Assembly: GCA_007922305.1 (NCBI GenBank)
Contig: ML677373.1
Span: 14,007,808 to 14,071,807 of the forward strand
DNA length: 64,000 nt
Reading direction: 5' to 3'
Origin: Dermatemys mawii
Taxonomy: Eukaryota; Chordata; Testudines; Dermatemydidae
In this document: positions 1 to 11,949 of the stretch, piece after piece
Layout of the letters: each line of letters begins with the position of its first letter
Numbering within the stretch: position 1 is the stretch's first letter
Made by a program: the position numbers and the translations under genes
Notes under the pieces: model-generated
The model's input: only the letters and a program-made list of their open reading frames with translations
Told to the model about the DNA's origin: nothing
The model's database searches: none

Positions 1-601
1 TGAATAATACTGTTGGGACTGCAATTGAGGAGCCAACTTTAGGCCTCTTCCACATCCACTGCAGGTCCAAAATGAATTACAAAGCTTTCAGTTATTTCAA
101 AGAGAAACATCATTTGATTTAAAAATGTTGATGGCGTAACAAGTATTGGTGGTTAGATCTAATGGATGCTGCTCTTGTGGGAGCTTTGCTAAAGAGCTTT
201 AGTGTATGGGGCAGTGCATGCAGTGAGCCTCCTACTAAGGAGCAGCAGAGGCTGGGGAGATGGCATGAAATATTACCAGGCAACAAAGATCTAATGGCAT
301 CAGGGCTAGATGGCAGAGGTTTCCATCCGGAAGATGCTTTGAAGGGAAATGTTCCTGGGCTAAAACAAGAGAGTCATTTCCTGTGTATTTACAGCACCAA
401 AAAAGGATTCACTTCAACGGAAATATATTGTGTTAATATCATTTGATCTTTCATTCAGTCAGAGTGTCCATTTGGATTGAGAAGAGGTCATAATTGGTTA
501 AATCTTCTTATAAACAACATGTGACTACTCCTGCTTAGTTCTTGTAAGACAGAGACACAGATTATCATTGGATGGTGGTGATGGTTTTTTTAATTCTCTA
601 G
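1..601. other. Intron of MYCBPAP, no exon seen
   Basis: No reading frame here resembles MYCBPAP, and no acceptor/donor pair flanks a plausible exon. The stretch ends in the acceptor ttaattctctag, which opens the first visible exon at 602. I treat it as the 3' part of an intron whose upstream exon lies left of the window. Confidence 0.6.
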
Positions 602-3600
602 GGCTACCATGTAGGAAGTGAGTTCTGGAGCCAGCCTGAGTGTATTGGAGATGAACTCACTGGTCTGATGATGACATTAACCCAGAAGGAGCAAGGCTAC
701 CCAGAGCCTATCACTCATGTAGGGAAACCTCAGAGTGTCAGGATGGAGATGGGTGAGGAAATGGGTAGAGGCACAACATTAACGGGGAGGTGTGTGGAAC
801 AGCAAAGTAACTATCCAGTAGTTTTAAATTGCTGTGAGGAAGCTCATATTGCTAAGATCCTTTCTGACAGTGGGAGGGTAATGATGTGAAGCAGCTTATA
901 TTGTCGGGCATCTAGTCATCACATGGAGGGACCTGGCAAGTGAAAGGCTGCACTAATGTAGGCCTAGTTGACACTGCCAGGGCACTCCTAAGATTAAGGT
1001 TACACTGATGGAACTGTGTTTCTCAGAGATACAGTTGGGGATATTTGGACTGTTGCAAGATCATTGGTCTGGGAGAAAGTGAAAGCAATAGGTGTGTGGT
1101 GCGTAAACACTGAGTACACGTGTGATTAATTCCACAGGTTCCAGATCTGCAAAGGAGTCCCCTTTCCGTCTCACCTGGGATAAGAGTCTCTTCCTGAGGT
1201 ATCGACGACAGGAGCTAAAATGCATCCTAGAGGAGCTGGATTTTAATCACCCTGTAAGACCAGTGGACTCTCTCCTAAGCACAAGGCACTGTTTTTAAGG
1301 CAGCATACTATGCTTCTCTCCTTCCTTGTCAAAGGATATACTACAGCCTAGCTTGATTTAGTCTGACTTCTGTATAAGAAGAAAAACTAACAGAGGTCTT
1401 GTTTTATGTCTATTATCTTTTGTCAAGGACCTAGATGGCCTGGAAGTAATTGGTAAAGGGCAACCTTTCACGTCTGTCTCAACACAGTATTTCCCGCTGT
1501 GCGAGGAAAATAAGGAAGGCACCACTGAAGAGAGAGAGAGCCTGTAAGTTATATTTGATGGTCAGTATCCACAATTCCTTATCACTATCAACAGTCTTTG
1601 AAGATTTCTCCCTTGTCCTTATCCAGAATGGGTCAGATTCTCCATAGAGGATAGGGAAGTGATGTTAAGAAAGCCAGAGATAGCTAGTAAAGAACTCTCC
1701 TGTGCAGGGAGAATTCTCCACTCATGGCAATCTGATGGAGGAAACTCCACTGCCTCCAAATACCAACTGCCCTCCTCATCCCTACATAAGGGACCATGTT
1801 GACAGTGCTCCAGGGTGCAGCATAGGTGGAAAGAGGAGGAAATATGGTGGAGTGAAGCATTGCTATGGTTCAGTTCTCCAGTGGCAAAGTTAGAGGTGTT
1901 CCTATAAGACTCTGAACTAGCAATGGGGCCTTGTGGCTGAAGCTCAAGGAGTTGAAACCAACTTCTTGTGGCCCAACCCCTTTCCACTCATTGTGCCCTA
2001 GGTTAGGTAGGGTGGATAATCTGCCCCTAGTTATTCCAGTCTGTACATCTCCTTCAGGTGTCTTCAGACTTCCATCTTCCTCAGATACCTTTTTCTGCCC
2101 ATAGTGGGCCTTACCTTTGGTCCATTCTTTGGTGGGTACTGCCTCTTCATTTAGTGATCTGTCCTTAGCCTTCCTTAGCAGATGTCCTTGTCCATTTCAT
2201 CCTCATGAGTTCCATCCTGCCCGTTCTTGGCGGTGACAATATCAGTCTATGTTTGGAGTTCCTGCACCCACTCTCAAAGCTGCAGTCCAATGGCACTGTC
2301 TGTAATCAGAAGACTCTGTGAATTGATGAGTTTTCAGTCTCTTGGCTACAGTTGAACCCTGCAGATGAAATGGTTAATCAGAAATGAACCCTCTGTTTCT
2401 TGGTTAATGTGGGTGTTCTAACCAACCATTCTGTTCCTCAGTGCTTGATGATAACTTGCTTGAATAGTCCCAAGAGAATATTGGCCATTGCTTTGTTTAG
2501 CAGTGATCCCTTAGAAGAGTATCCAGATGTGGTTCCAGAACCAGTATTAGGTCCATCTTTGCAGTTTTGTGGACAGCCAGCTCGTTGGATCAGCAGCACT
2601 ACTTCTCATAGGGTAAAATTGCAATTGTTTTGAAATATGATAAGGCTAAATTTTCTTTCTTTCCCAAGTCATAGCTGTATACTGAGTGTAACCAGCAGGG
2701 GTTATTCTGGACATCATAAAGAGGTTGCTAAACTTGTACTTGCTTTGGAGGGATCTCGAAACAGAGACAGGGAGTTTTGTTTGTGTTTCTGTTCAGCCTC
2801 AGTCCACCTCCTGATAGTGGCAACTTAGTGGGGGTAGGGACAAAGTGCCTTGTGGCACTTTCTGTCAAGCTGTATCTAATAGTTTAAACAGCCAGTTGCA
2901 GTAGCATTTTATTTGGTCATGGGAAGGCAAATCCTGTGGTTGCCCTTTTCTTTCTCACTTCTACACAGGATGAAATTGGCATTGCTGCCCGAGTCACCTT
3001 TGAAGTTTTGGCGGGTGAGAAAGCTGAATCCTGCCTGACAGTAAGCAATGATGGCACAACTGCCATATGGTATGATTGGCGGAGGCAAGCCCAGTCTGTT
3101 ACCTTTGAAGAAACTAAGGAGAAAGGGATGCAGTATTTTTACTTTAACACCAGACCAGGTGAGATCCGGATCTTTTAAAAATTACCATATGGGCTTTAGA
3201 CCCATGCCAAAGGAAACATGTGAGTTGGACATGTTCAGGGGATTATCTGAGTCAGGCCACTGCCAAAGCAAACATATGTGGTGATTCTCTTTAAGAAGCT
3301 ATCTGGGGCTCCCAGAGCAGATTAATGCCAGAGGAGATGTGTGAAAAAGATCTCTTTCAAGAGTGGTTGGAAAAAAGAGGGTGAGTCCTTGCCAGAATCT
3401 ATATGGATAGAATATCTAAAACCTCATGATTTTCTATTGAAAAATTAGGGCAGAACATGTACTGAGAGTGTTGAGATCAAGGTAAAATTAGGGATTAGAA
3501 GGGTGAAGAGGAAATATCCAGTCAGAAATCTGATGGAAGGGAGTAAACCTGGAAGATGGATGGTGATACTAGGTGTGATATCTGGCTGAGAAACAGACAT

Positions 3601-6600
3601 TGACACCAGAAAATAAGCAGATTTGTGAAGTATTTGCAAGAGGAATTCAGTGGGACGAGAACTCTTGCAGTCAGGTGACTGATGTGCTCTCTGTGTTATT
3701 CTTAGGTGTCATTCTGCCTGGGGAAACTAGAAACTTTTCCTTCTTCTTCAAGTCGGGGAAGGCAGGAATCTTCAGTGAATCCTGGGAATTTGATACTCAC
3801 CCCATGTTATTAGGAGGGGCTGTCCTGCAGGTGTCCCTGTGGGGTATTGCTGTGTATGAGGATAAGCTGTCTGGCTTCAGAGATGAATTGGAGGTAACCA
3901 AGTGGTTAGCTGTGTGAATATGAGCTTCAGGCTCAATGTGTAAATATAGAATAGAGTGAGATGTGGGGGCTGCACTGTTCTTATTGCCATAAAATTGGGA
4001 CTAAGTGTAAGATTATCAGTTACTTATATAGCACCCAAAGGTGTTTTGGGTTTTTTTTGTGTTATTGTCTTTTCTAGTTTTAGTTAATTAGATAGTTATA
4101 CAGGTTTTCCAAATGAAGTGCCATCAGCACTCCACATCACCTCAATCTATTTTGTGCCTCGTGTATAAAATCTAATGATGTCTGTCCTAAAATACTTACT
4201 TTTTTCTTTTAAAAAAATAATTCTTCTACTTTTTTTCCTTCTTTAAGTTTGTTACTGGTATGGCTGGAGTTTAATGACCTACTCAGTAAAGTCAAATTAA
4301 ATAATTTTAAAATTATACCATCATCTGTAAAATATAGATGTTTGTGTGATCACTTTAATGACCACCATATCAGATGTAAATACATCTCTGTGTTTGTGTC
4401 CTTGCAACTGAGCATATATGTTAATGTATGCTTGTAGTAGTGTGAAGGAGAATTTGTACATGTGTGTATGTAGATCAAGGAATCAAATCTCTTTTGGTTA
4501 CTGTGATGCCCCAGAATGAGCTGGCTGCACGAGAAGTTGCTGTCATAGTGAAGGAGAATCTGAAGGAGTTGCTTGACCGAATTCGGACACCAGAGCGAGT
4601 CCCATCTCCTGTGGATGCTTACATCACAGAGGAAGAGTTATTCCACAGAAAGAATCCAGAGGTACAGCTTGCCATTTGATATTCTACACTGAACTGAGCA
4701 TAAGTACTCAGGAATGATGATGCCATGACCTATGTGGTGCATCCCAGGGTTTCTAAGCAAGAAGATAGACTAGTCTAGCTTGTCAGTTTAATCACTAGAT
4801 GGTGTTATTATTTGCAAAGTAAGACTTGTCTCACCTCTCTCTTTCTTTTTTCCTGTTGTTATCACAGTTGCACTATCAGCACCAAGTGGTGAAGGCGCTC
4901 CATGAATTGTGGAGGCAAAACATGAATTTTCCCTCAACTTCGGAGGAAGAGGAGATTTCACGTCAGAAGAGCATAGTGCAGCCAGTCTCAGGCCAGAAGA
5001 GCACTGAACAGGAAATTTGGTGCCGGAAGAGTGCTATGGACATTGCAGGTCAGAAGAGTGTTACCGGGGAGATCCCATGCCAGAAGAGTATTGTGGAGGA
5101 GATCCTAAGCCAGATGATTAATGTGGAGGACGAGGAAGTGAGCCAGCCAGAGTGGAACCTTTCCTTTGAGGATTTTAAACAGGTTCTACCCCTCTGTCCT
5201 TGTTAAAATTGTGATGGGTTGGCAAGGAATGGAGGTGTAAGCACTTTGAGAGTTGCTTGCTTGGGAATAGTGTGGTATGTTCCAAATCCCAAACGAATGA
5301 AGTCGTGTGTGTTTCAGAAGTTTGAGCAAATCACTGCAATGAGGTGAGAGGGGTAATTCACCGAATGTGTCAGCAAAAGCCTAGCAGGGAATCAATCATC
5401 CTTCAGCACTGCTGACCATGTCCTGGGTGCTCTTGTGAAGAGATTCCTGAGGGAGACTTTGCGGCTCCTGTGTGATGAAGGAAAAAGAATTGGGTAACAT
5501 TGTACATGTTCTGTGGTTAGCTGTTGGAAAGCTAAAGCTTTTAGTATGGAGGAGAAGCGCTTGTTGGTTGTTCCAGTATTTAGAATGTGAGGGGTGGGGT
5601 CATGGTCCAGCCCCCTCTGTTTCCCTTACAGATCCTTGTGCTTGAAAAGCTCTCCTTTTCCATTAGAGGATTTGGGGGCCTAGTGCTCACAACTGGGTGA
5701 AGACAAGGTATTTTCCAATTCTCTCCCTCACTGTAGTGTTAGTTTGGACTTAAGAGTCTAGACTGGCCTAGTTTATCAGTGCAAGTTTCGCTGCAGTGCA
5801 CTGTTGGAAACCTCTCTGTTGCTTTTATAACTTTATTCCCATTCCCTGCCATTTTGGATCCCCAGGGTCCTCATTCTAGCTTTGAAGCTGAGGAGCTGCT
5901 CACTGGGCTTTCTATCCCAACAGGCTTTGCAGTTAATCCCTGAGGAAGAAAAACGAGAAGCAGCCCTGGCCCAGCTCAATAAGGCAGCATTGGCGCTTTG
6001 TGTTGAACAGAAGCCACCGCAGTCAGATCTCCTGTACCAAACATGGTATGTTACCGTTGCAGAGAAAATCCCTTTTCTACACATACCTTTGCTTAGTAGC
6101 ACTGGCAAACTCCAGCAGAGAGCAAGGAAGTGTGTCCTGCAATATGAGTTCTGTCAGTTCTCTACAATTTTCTACAGCTCAGGGATAGCAGCTGTCCAAG
6201 TCTTAGATCCCATTTTACTCTGGAGGGAAGTCAGAATATTGATCTCTTGCTGCTTTGGAGAATACTTGAGATCTTTTCATTCTCCAAGATTGTTATCTGG
6301 CAGAATATTCTGTGTTACCTTTATGAGGGCTTCACCTGGCAGGCAGTTTTCTCTAACATTGTATTTTGAAAAGGTAGTTGTATCCCACATTCTTTCAGTC
6401 ACTTTTACTTTAGGACTGTAAACACACTGAAAGTTTCTGTTCACCTGTAAATCAGAAGACACAGGAACTCCAAGATGCAGATGGAAATCTGATCCACACT
6501 GACTCATGCTGAAGAGGAAGAAACCTTATTTCACCATATTTATGAATTCAGCTGATCTCTGTTTTTCCAAACTATTGAGAGCCATGGGGACTATAACATC

Positions 6601-8693
6601 ATAAAATATTTTCTCCTGAAACCATCTATGCACAGTTGGCAGACCTTGGATGTTAGCACATTGAGTTAGTTGGAAGCAGCAATAGCTCTTACTGGTTGTA
6701 AGGTGTCTTTGTTCATGGTCACAGGGTAGAACAAGATACTGGGAGAAGCAAAAATCCTGCCTTGTCCCGCCCCTTCTCCCCCACGTGCATATGAATGCTC
6801 TCCTACACAACTTCTGGCCATGGCAAATACTGATGGTTTTGTTTCTCAGTTTCCAGCTGTGGCGTGAAGTAGTTGATGGTCTAGTGAGCTGTTCCCTAAT
6901 GCTGAGATCCCTGCTCGGCATGCCTGAGAAGGACACTTCCGTAGAAATTGCTCCAGAAGAAATAGGTACATGTATAATCTTAGCACACCAGCCTTTTAAA
7001 CAGGTTTTCCTGGGCCCTTTAAGTATATTTCAGTTCCATTTAATTTCAGGTAATTTACTGAACATCAACTGAAATAACTGCTTGAGCATTTGTCTCACAA
7101 AGGGCTCAGTGGAGGAACTTATCAGAAAAAGTAGTCCAGAGTACTCACCATGATTTGTGGTGTGGTTTCTTAAAGGCACAGAAACTTGTTAGCTTAGCAT
7201 TAGTATTTGTATTTCTATTAGCATTTAGGTTTATTTCTCACCCATACTAATAAAAACATTACCATTATTGCTCCTTTACGTACTAGCCCAGCTGCATATT
7301 TATTGCTTTTTATGTCCATCCTTAAATAAGACTATACCTGAGTAGCCAGTGCATTAAACGAATGCTAATTTGCAGTGTGCTTCCATAAACGTCAGATTGA
7401 TAGAAGAAAATACATTGTAATATAATGTATTTACAGCACACAGAGGCATTGGATTTACAGCTTTGTACTGGATCTTGAAACAATGCTCTGGGATCATTGG
7501 AACTGTTTTGTTTGCAGTGGATCTGAAGCAGATTGTAAAAGGAGGAAAGGAGGACCGGAAAGCCTTGCAGAAAGAAGAGAAGAAGACAGCTGGTGGGAAG
7601 GAAAAAGAGGACAAAAAAGGAGCAACAAAGTCAACAGGAAAAGATAGAGAGGTATGTGGTGGAAATCTAGAAGATGGAAAATGATTAACTGGTTTCTGAG
7701 AGAGTATGTGACAGATAACAAGGATGTGTATATTGGGCTTGTAAACCTCCATCTTCCTGTGGAAGAGTTGATTTCCTCTCTTTTGAATGAACTGCTTCCT
7801 CTGATGTGCAGCACGCTCTGCAGTTTGGAGGATGCTATGGTCCTACCTTTGTCTGTCTTTCTGTGTATGATCAGGAACGTTCAAACAGCAGGAAGACAAA
7901 AGGGAAAGATGAGAAAAGAGTAAGAACTCCAAGTTACACACGAGAAGTGAAAGAATTTACAGTGCTGGATGGCGTAGATTCAGATCAAGTAGAATCTCGC
8001 CAGGAACAAGTAGATCCCATTGTACTTGAGAAATACCATGAAAAACTTTATGTTGAAGTAAGTCTGGTCTTATCTTTCCATGTTTCTTGTTCTCCTGTCT
8101 TTTTTTCGTCACTTTTTCTCTGTTGTTTTTGATCTGTGCTGTCTCCCCTTCTTTGGATTTAAGCTTAGCATGAAGCTTGGTGCACAGCTGAGCATTTTAT
8201 CAGATTAAGAAATCCTAATGAACAAATTGTCAGCAAATGTTAGCATGGGCTGCTGTGTCAACAGATCCCTAAACTGGAATGATTCCACAATGTATTCAGC
8301 TGCATGCCCCAGTTCTCACCTGGAATTTCTTCACCATGCTTATGGATTCTTGAGGGATCAACATACTTAATTCTATGTCAGTTAATGTTAAACACACTTT
8401 CTTTTAGTTCAGACAGCTCCTGTTAAGGATAAACATATGTAAAATCCAGATATTTCTTTGAGCATTAGGAACACTGTGTTGGAGGGTGGGGGTGTATATA
8501 AGTGAGATGCTTTCCCTTCAGTCAGTCCCTTTCACCAACATTTGTTATCATGTTTTCATGAAAAGAGTCTTTATATTATTTTCTGTTCTAGGTCTATAGC
8601 CTGCTGGATTCAATGGTGGGCAATATGGTTTTTCTATTTGAAGAGCTAAAGAGGGATGCCCAAGAGCGGGAGAATGAAGCATTTTCTGTCTAA
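602..8693 (+). CDS. MYCBPAP: MYCBP-associated protein, 3' part of gene (13 exons)
   Basis: MYCBPAP binds the MYC-binding protein AMY-1/MYCBP; it is testis-enriched and has been linked to the sperm axoneme. Exons: 602-752, 1138-1253, 1428-1543, 2501-2612, 2969-3158, 3706-3893, 4515-4661, 4868-5182, 5924-6045, 6850-6965, 7518-7651, 7875-8057, 8592-8693 (TAA stop). All introns are GT-AG and phase is kept at all 12 junctions, giving 663 visible residues. Recognisable blocks are VGSEFWSQPE (exon 1), DLDGLEVIGKGQPF (exon 3), IWYDWRRQ and ILPGETRNFSFFFKS (exons 5-6, an Ig-like ASH/MSP-type region by inference), TPERVPSPVDAYITEEELF (exon 7), LHYQHQVVKALHELWRQ (exon 8), QLWREVVDGLV (exon 10), a Lys/Glu-rich stretch (exon 11) and YSLLDSMVGNMV at the C terminus. 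Exon 8 carries a repeated QKS unit. The 5' exons are missing because the window starts inside the gene. Introns are short and nearly repeat-free. Identification is from remembered similarity to the mammalian protein. Confidence 0.93.
4940..5125 (+). repeat. In-frame QKS-unit repeat inside MYCBPAP exon 8
   Basis: Five imperfect units of about 10-13 residues each centre on (R/G/C)-(Q/R)-K-S: SRQKSIVQPV, SGQKSTEQEIW, CRKSAMDIA, GQKSVTGEIP and CQKSIVEEIL. At the DNA level the cores read cagaagag(c/t) or cggaagagt. The mammalian protein, as I remember it, has a single QRKSIMEEIL-like unit here, so this looks like a coding expansion in this lineage. Confidence 0.75.
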
Positions 8694-8722
8694 AAATACA
8701 TTGTTACTGTTCTTTTTAAAGA

Positions 8723-8728
8723 AATAAA
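8723..8728 (+). terminator. MYCBPAP polyadenylation signal (AATAAA)
   Basis: A canonical AATAAA lies 30 bases after the TAA stop, within aaagaaataaatattc. Cleavage would be expected about 15-30 bases further on, giving a very short 3' UTR of roughly 50-70 bases. Confidence 0.8.
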
Positions 8729-8899
8729 TATTCATGTTTATACAGATCCAATGTAGTCTCCTTTTCTATAAGAAACTGGCAAAAGGGACTATAAAGAACC
8801 TCTTCTCACATTTTGCTATTGGAGGTCCATCCAGGGAGACATTCCTAGGTCATCTGTTAATTCGACAAACAATTATTGAATAGGGAGAGTTCAGTGCAT

Positions 8900-10035
8900 T
8901 ACTCTGGCATTCCCCTCTGGTGTTATCTGGATTAGTGATCTGCTAGGTCACTCCAATTCTTGACTCTGGGAGCCAGCCTTACCCTGCTCTGCTGTGAGAA
9001 CCCCCGCTCCTGGGCTGTTCACGCACAGCTTCTGGCATGTAAGCTGCTCCTTGGATTGTGCAACCGAATCACTAGCTAATATCTCCGGTACCAGACACAA
9101 CCCTAGGAACCTCCCTCTTGCAGTATCCAGTTATGCCTGCTGGACGCTGCAAGCTTACTTGAGCTCATCAATTTAACAAAGAAATTGATATGTACCAGGC
9201 TTGTTATCCTAAAGGGAATCTCTGACACGCTTCAAAGCAAACCAAACACACTGCTTCTGGTAGAATAAACGAACACATTTATTAACTATAAAGATAGATC
9301 TTACGTGATGATAAGTCAAAACGCACATCAGATTTGGTCAAACGAAGTAAGAGCAAAACACATTCTAAGCTGATCTTAACACTTCTAAGTACCCTTACAA
9401 ACTTAGATACTTCTTACCAAAGGCTGGCTGGTTGCCAGGCTCTCCCATTTGATCAGCGCTTCCTTCGCTTGGTGGTGGAGTCTGTAGATGGAGGTGGAAG
9501 AGAGGGAAAGAACATGGCAAACATCTCTCCCTTTTATCATGTTCTTCCTTCCCCCTTGTTTTATCCCCCTTTTATCATGTTTTCCCCCTCCCCTTCAGAG
9601 TTAGGTGAGCATTACCTCATTGCAGTCCCAAACTGACCAAGGGAATGGGGAGGGGTGACTCACTGGAGTATCAAACAGATCTTTTTGTTATTGCCTAGGC
9701 CAGCGTCCTTTGTTTCTGTGAGGCTGGGCTGGGTTTGTCCCATCCATGCCCTGATGAGGTGTGAACTGCCCCTCTGCCCCAGTTTGCCTGGGCTTGCTGT
9801 AAGCCATGAGGACATATTTTCAGCTTCATAACCATATTCATGAAATCACAACCCATAGCATTACTATAACATTACTATAACAACTGTTACCATAACAACA
9901 ATGCTCAGTACATCATGAACCTTTTGAAGACACCCAACATGACAAACTTTGCATTAGATACCACACAATCATATTATAAGGATGAGCATTGGAGTGTAGG
10001 CTGTTCTCACCAGGTTCAGAACATCACAGGGGTGT
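8900..10035. mobile_element. Probable solo LTR-like repeat, approximate borders
   Basis: This block reads like a high-copy sauropsid long repeat that I recall from turtle genomes. It begins near ggcattcccctctggtg, has an A/T-rich centre with aataaac and tttattaa (about 9265-9290), and ends near gttcagaacatcacag. The short reading frames inside it are not protein-like. It shares its general layout with the LTR at 47525-48675. I saw no clear target-site duplication, so the borders and the LTR class are inference. Confidence 0.45.
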
Positions 10036-11949
10036 GTTAGACTCAGAAATGGTTGAGACTAAAAGAAACTGGAGAAATTCTGCCTAAGGAAGACAGCTGA
10101 AAAGTTCCAATAGCTCAAGGCACATTGCTGGTCCTTGTCTCTCAGCCTCCTGTGTTGGAAGCCAATGAGGAGAGAGAGAGAGAGTGCACCAAGTGTTCCA
10201 GAACCCAACCATCATGACACCGACACAGAGAAATGTCAGTAGAAATCCACCTTTTTAAAAATTTCATCGATCTCCTGATGTCAGATTTCTACCTGGTGAA
10301 GCTGAATTGAAGTTGCTTTGGTTGAGTTAAATGAGATTAATTTGCTCCCTTCTGTTTATTTTTCTGTAACTATTTCAGTTCTAGGGTTTTTTTGCCCCTT
10401 CTCTGATTTTTTGAGTGAGTTGGGGTTTCATTTTTTTCCACCACGAGGCCTCCACACAACTGCTTCCCCTGCCTCCAGCTATGACTTCTCAACAATGGAG
10501 CTCTTTAGGAGTAGCTTGAACAGGTTAGGATTTGGAATCCAGGGCTTACATAGGGAGGCTTTAATCTTTTGATTTGGGTTGGCCTTTTCTCCTGTTCATC
10601 CCTGCCAAGGATTTGGTCAAATTGACAGAACACGGCCTGCCTGTGGAACGGTCGTTCTCTTTCTTGTATCTGGCCTTCCTGCCTGAGCTGTCCTAACACT
10701 CCACGATTAAGCAGGAGCATCCCCATCCTTCCCTGCAGCATTGGCCAGGCTGCGATTAGTATTCTCCAGCCAAGGAGCAGAAATGGGCCCCTTTTCTAAT
10801 ACTCTTTTACACCTCAGTGGAGTAGTATATTGCTAGTGGAGATAAAAGCAGCTCTTCCCTGCCTGGCTATGAAATCATCCCACATAGGAGTGAGACAGGA
10901 TTCCAGTGTAAAAGTGCTACAGTTCAGTCACCTGCCTTCTCCCCTTTCTTTCTCCTGTTTATATAGTGTTCTCCCTTTCTGTTGATCTTAGCATATGTCT
11001 CTCTCTTTGGCCATCTCAACGTACCTGAGTCTCACTAGGGGCCAAATCTTATTCTCTTACTCCCAGAGCTAGTCCCATTGGAATCAGAATCAATGGAATT
11101 GACCCTGTGAGTGAAGAGAGCAGGATTTAGCCCTGTGTTAGCCTCTAGCTGATCATCCCCTCTCCTTGGGTGTTGGTTTGTTCTGCCTGTGTTTCCTCTG
11201 CTGCCTCCTCTGCCTGGATTTCCTGGTGTGTTGGTTAGTCACCATGGGATCTTTTTGTGGGAATGTATCAATTCTTAATGCCACAGCCACACCATTTAGC
11301 CTTGGCTTCAGGACATTTTTCAAATCCAGAGGAAGCTGGGAGGTAGAGTCTATCTCAGCTTGGCATCTTGTTTCAGAAACGGGCAGCCTCCCCATTAAAG
11401 CAGCTGGACTCTGCACTGGAACAGGCTTTGGCATCATGAAGAAATATATCAATATCTATATTAATTTACATTTGCAACATGCCTTGAGATTCTTGGGTGA
11501 AAGGTTAAATGCAGTGTTGCTAATACAGTATTATATATGCACACACACAGTAACACCTGTATTATCTGAAATGATTCACTGTATTTGAATGTTTCTTTTC
11601 TGACATAAGCCCTTACAAGTACTGTACTAGCCTCAACAGAGGCAGAGCACACCCTTCTACTTGCAGAGCTAACAAGTGATAAGAGCTGACTGCCTGCTTA
11701 CACAGAGACGCTGGTGCTCCAAGAGCCATCCATCCTCCTCTGTTATATACCCAGCATCCTCCCAGAGCCAGCAGGTTTGATGGGAATGTTAGGAGCCACA
11801 CCAGAGCCATGCTTGAGCCTACCATGACCTTTGGAAGCTGCCTTGCCCCTTTCCACTGGGCTTGGGCTCTGAGTCTCTGACCACAGCCAACAATTGGTAG
11901 CTAAACCCCAATAACATGAGATGGTGGTTACCTTTCTTGTCCTTCCTGA
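10036..11949. other. Intergenic DNA, no gene recognised
   Basis: I found no conserved exon on either strand. The segment includes a (GA)n run near 10168-10184 and a short piece near 11040-11130 resembling the common sauropsid repeat with matched aatcttattc and caggatttagccc ends. Open frames here lack family resemblance and splice context. Confidence 0.5.

Noticed and set aside
2400..2500. Extension of MYCBPAP exon 4 upstream of 2501
   Set aside because: The frame is open, but the phase left by exon 3 (two bases) fits only an acceptor giving one base before the codon. The acceptor ctttgtttag at 2491-2500 does this cleanly; the cctcag near 2442 would hit a stop at once.
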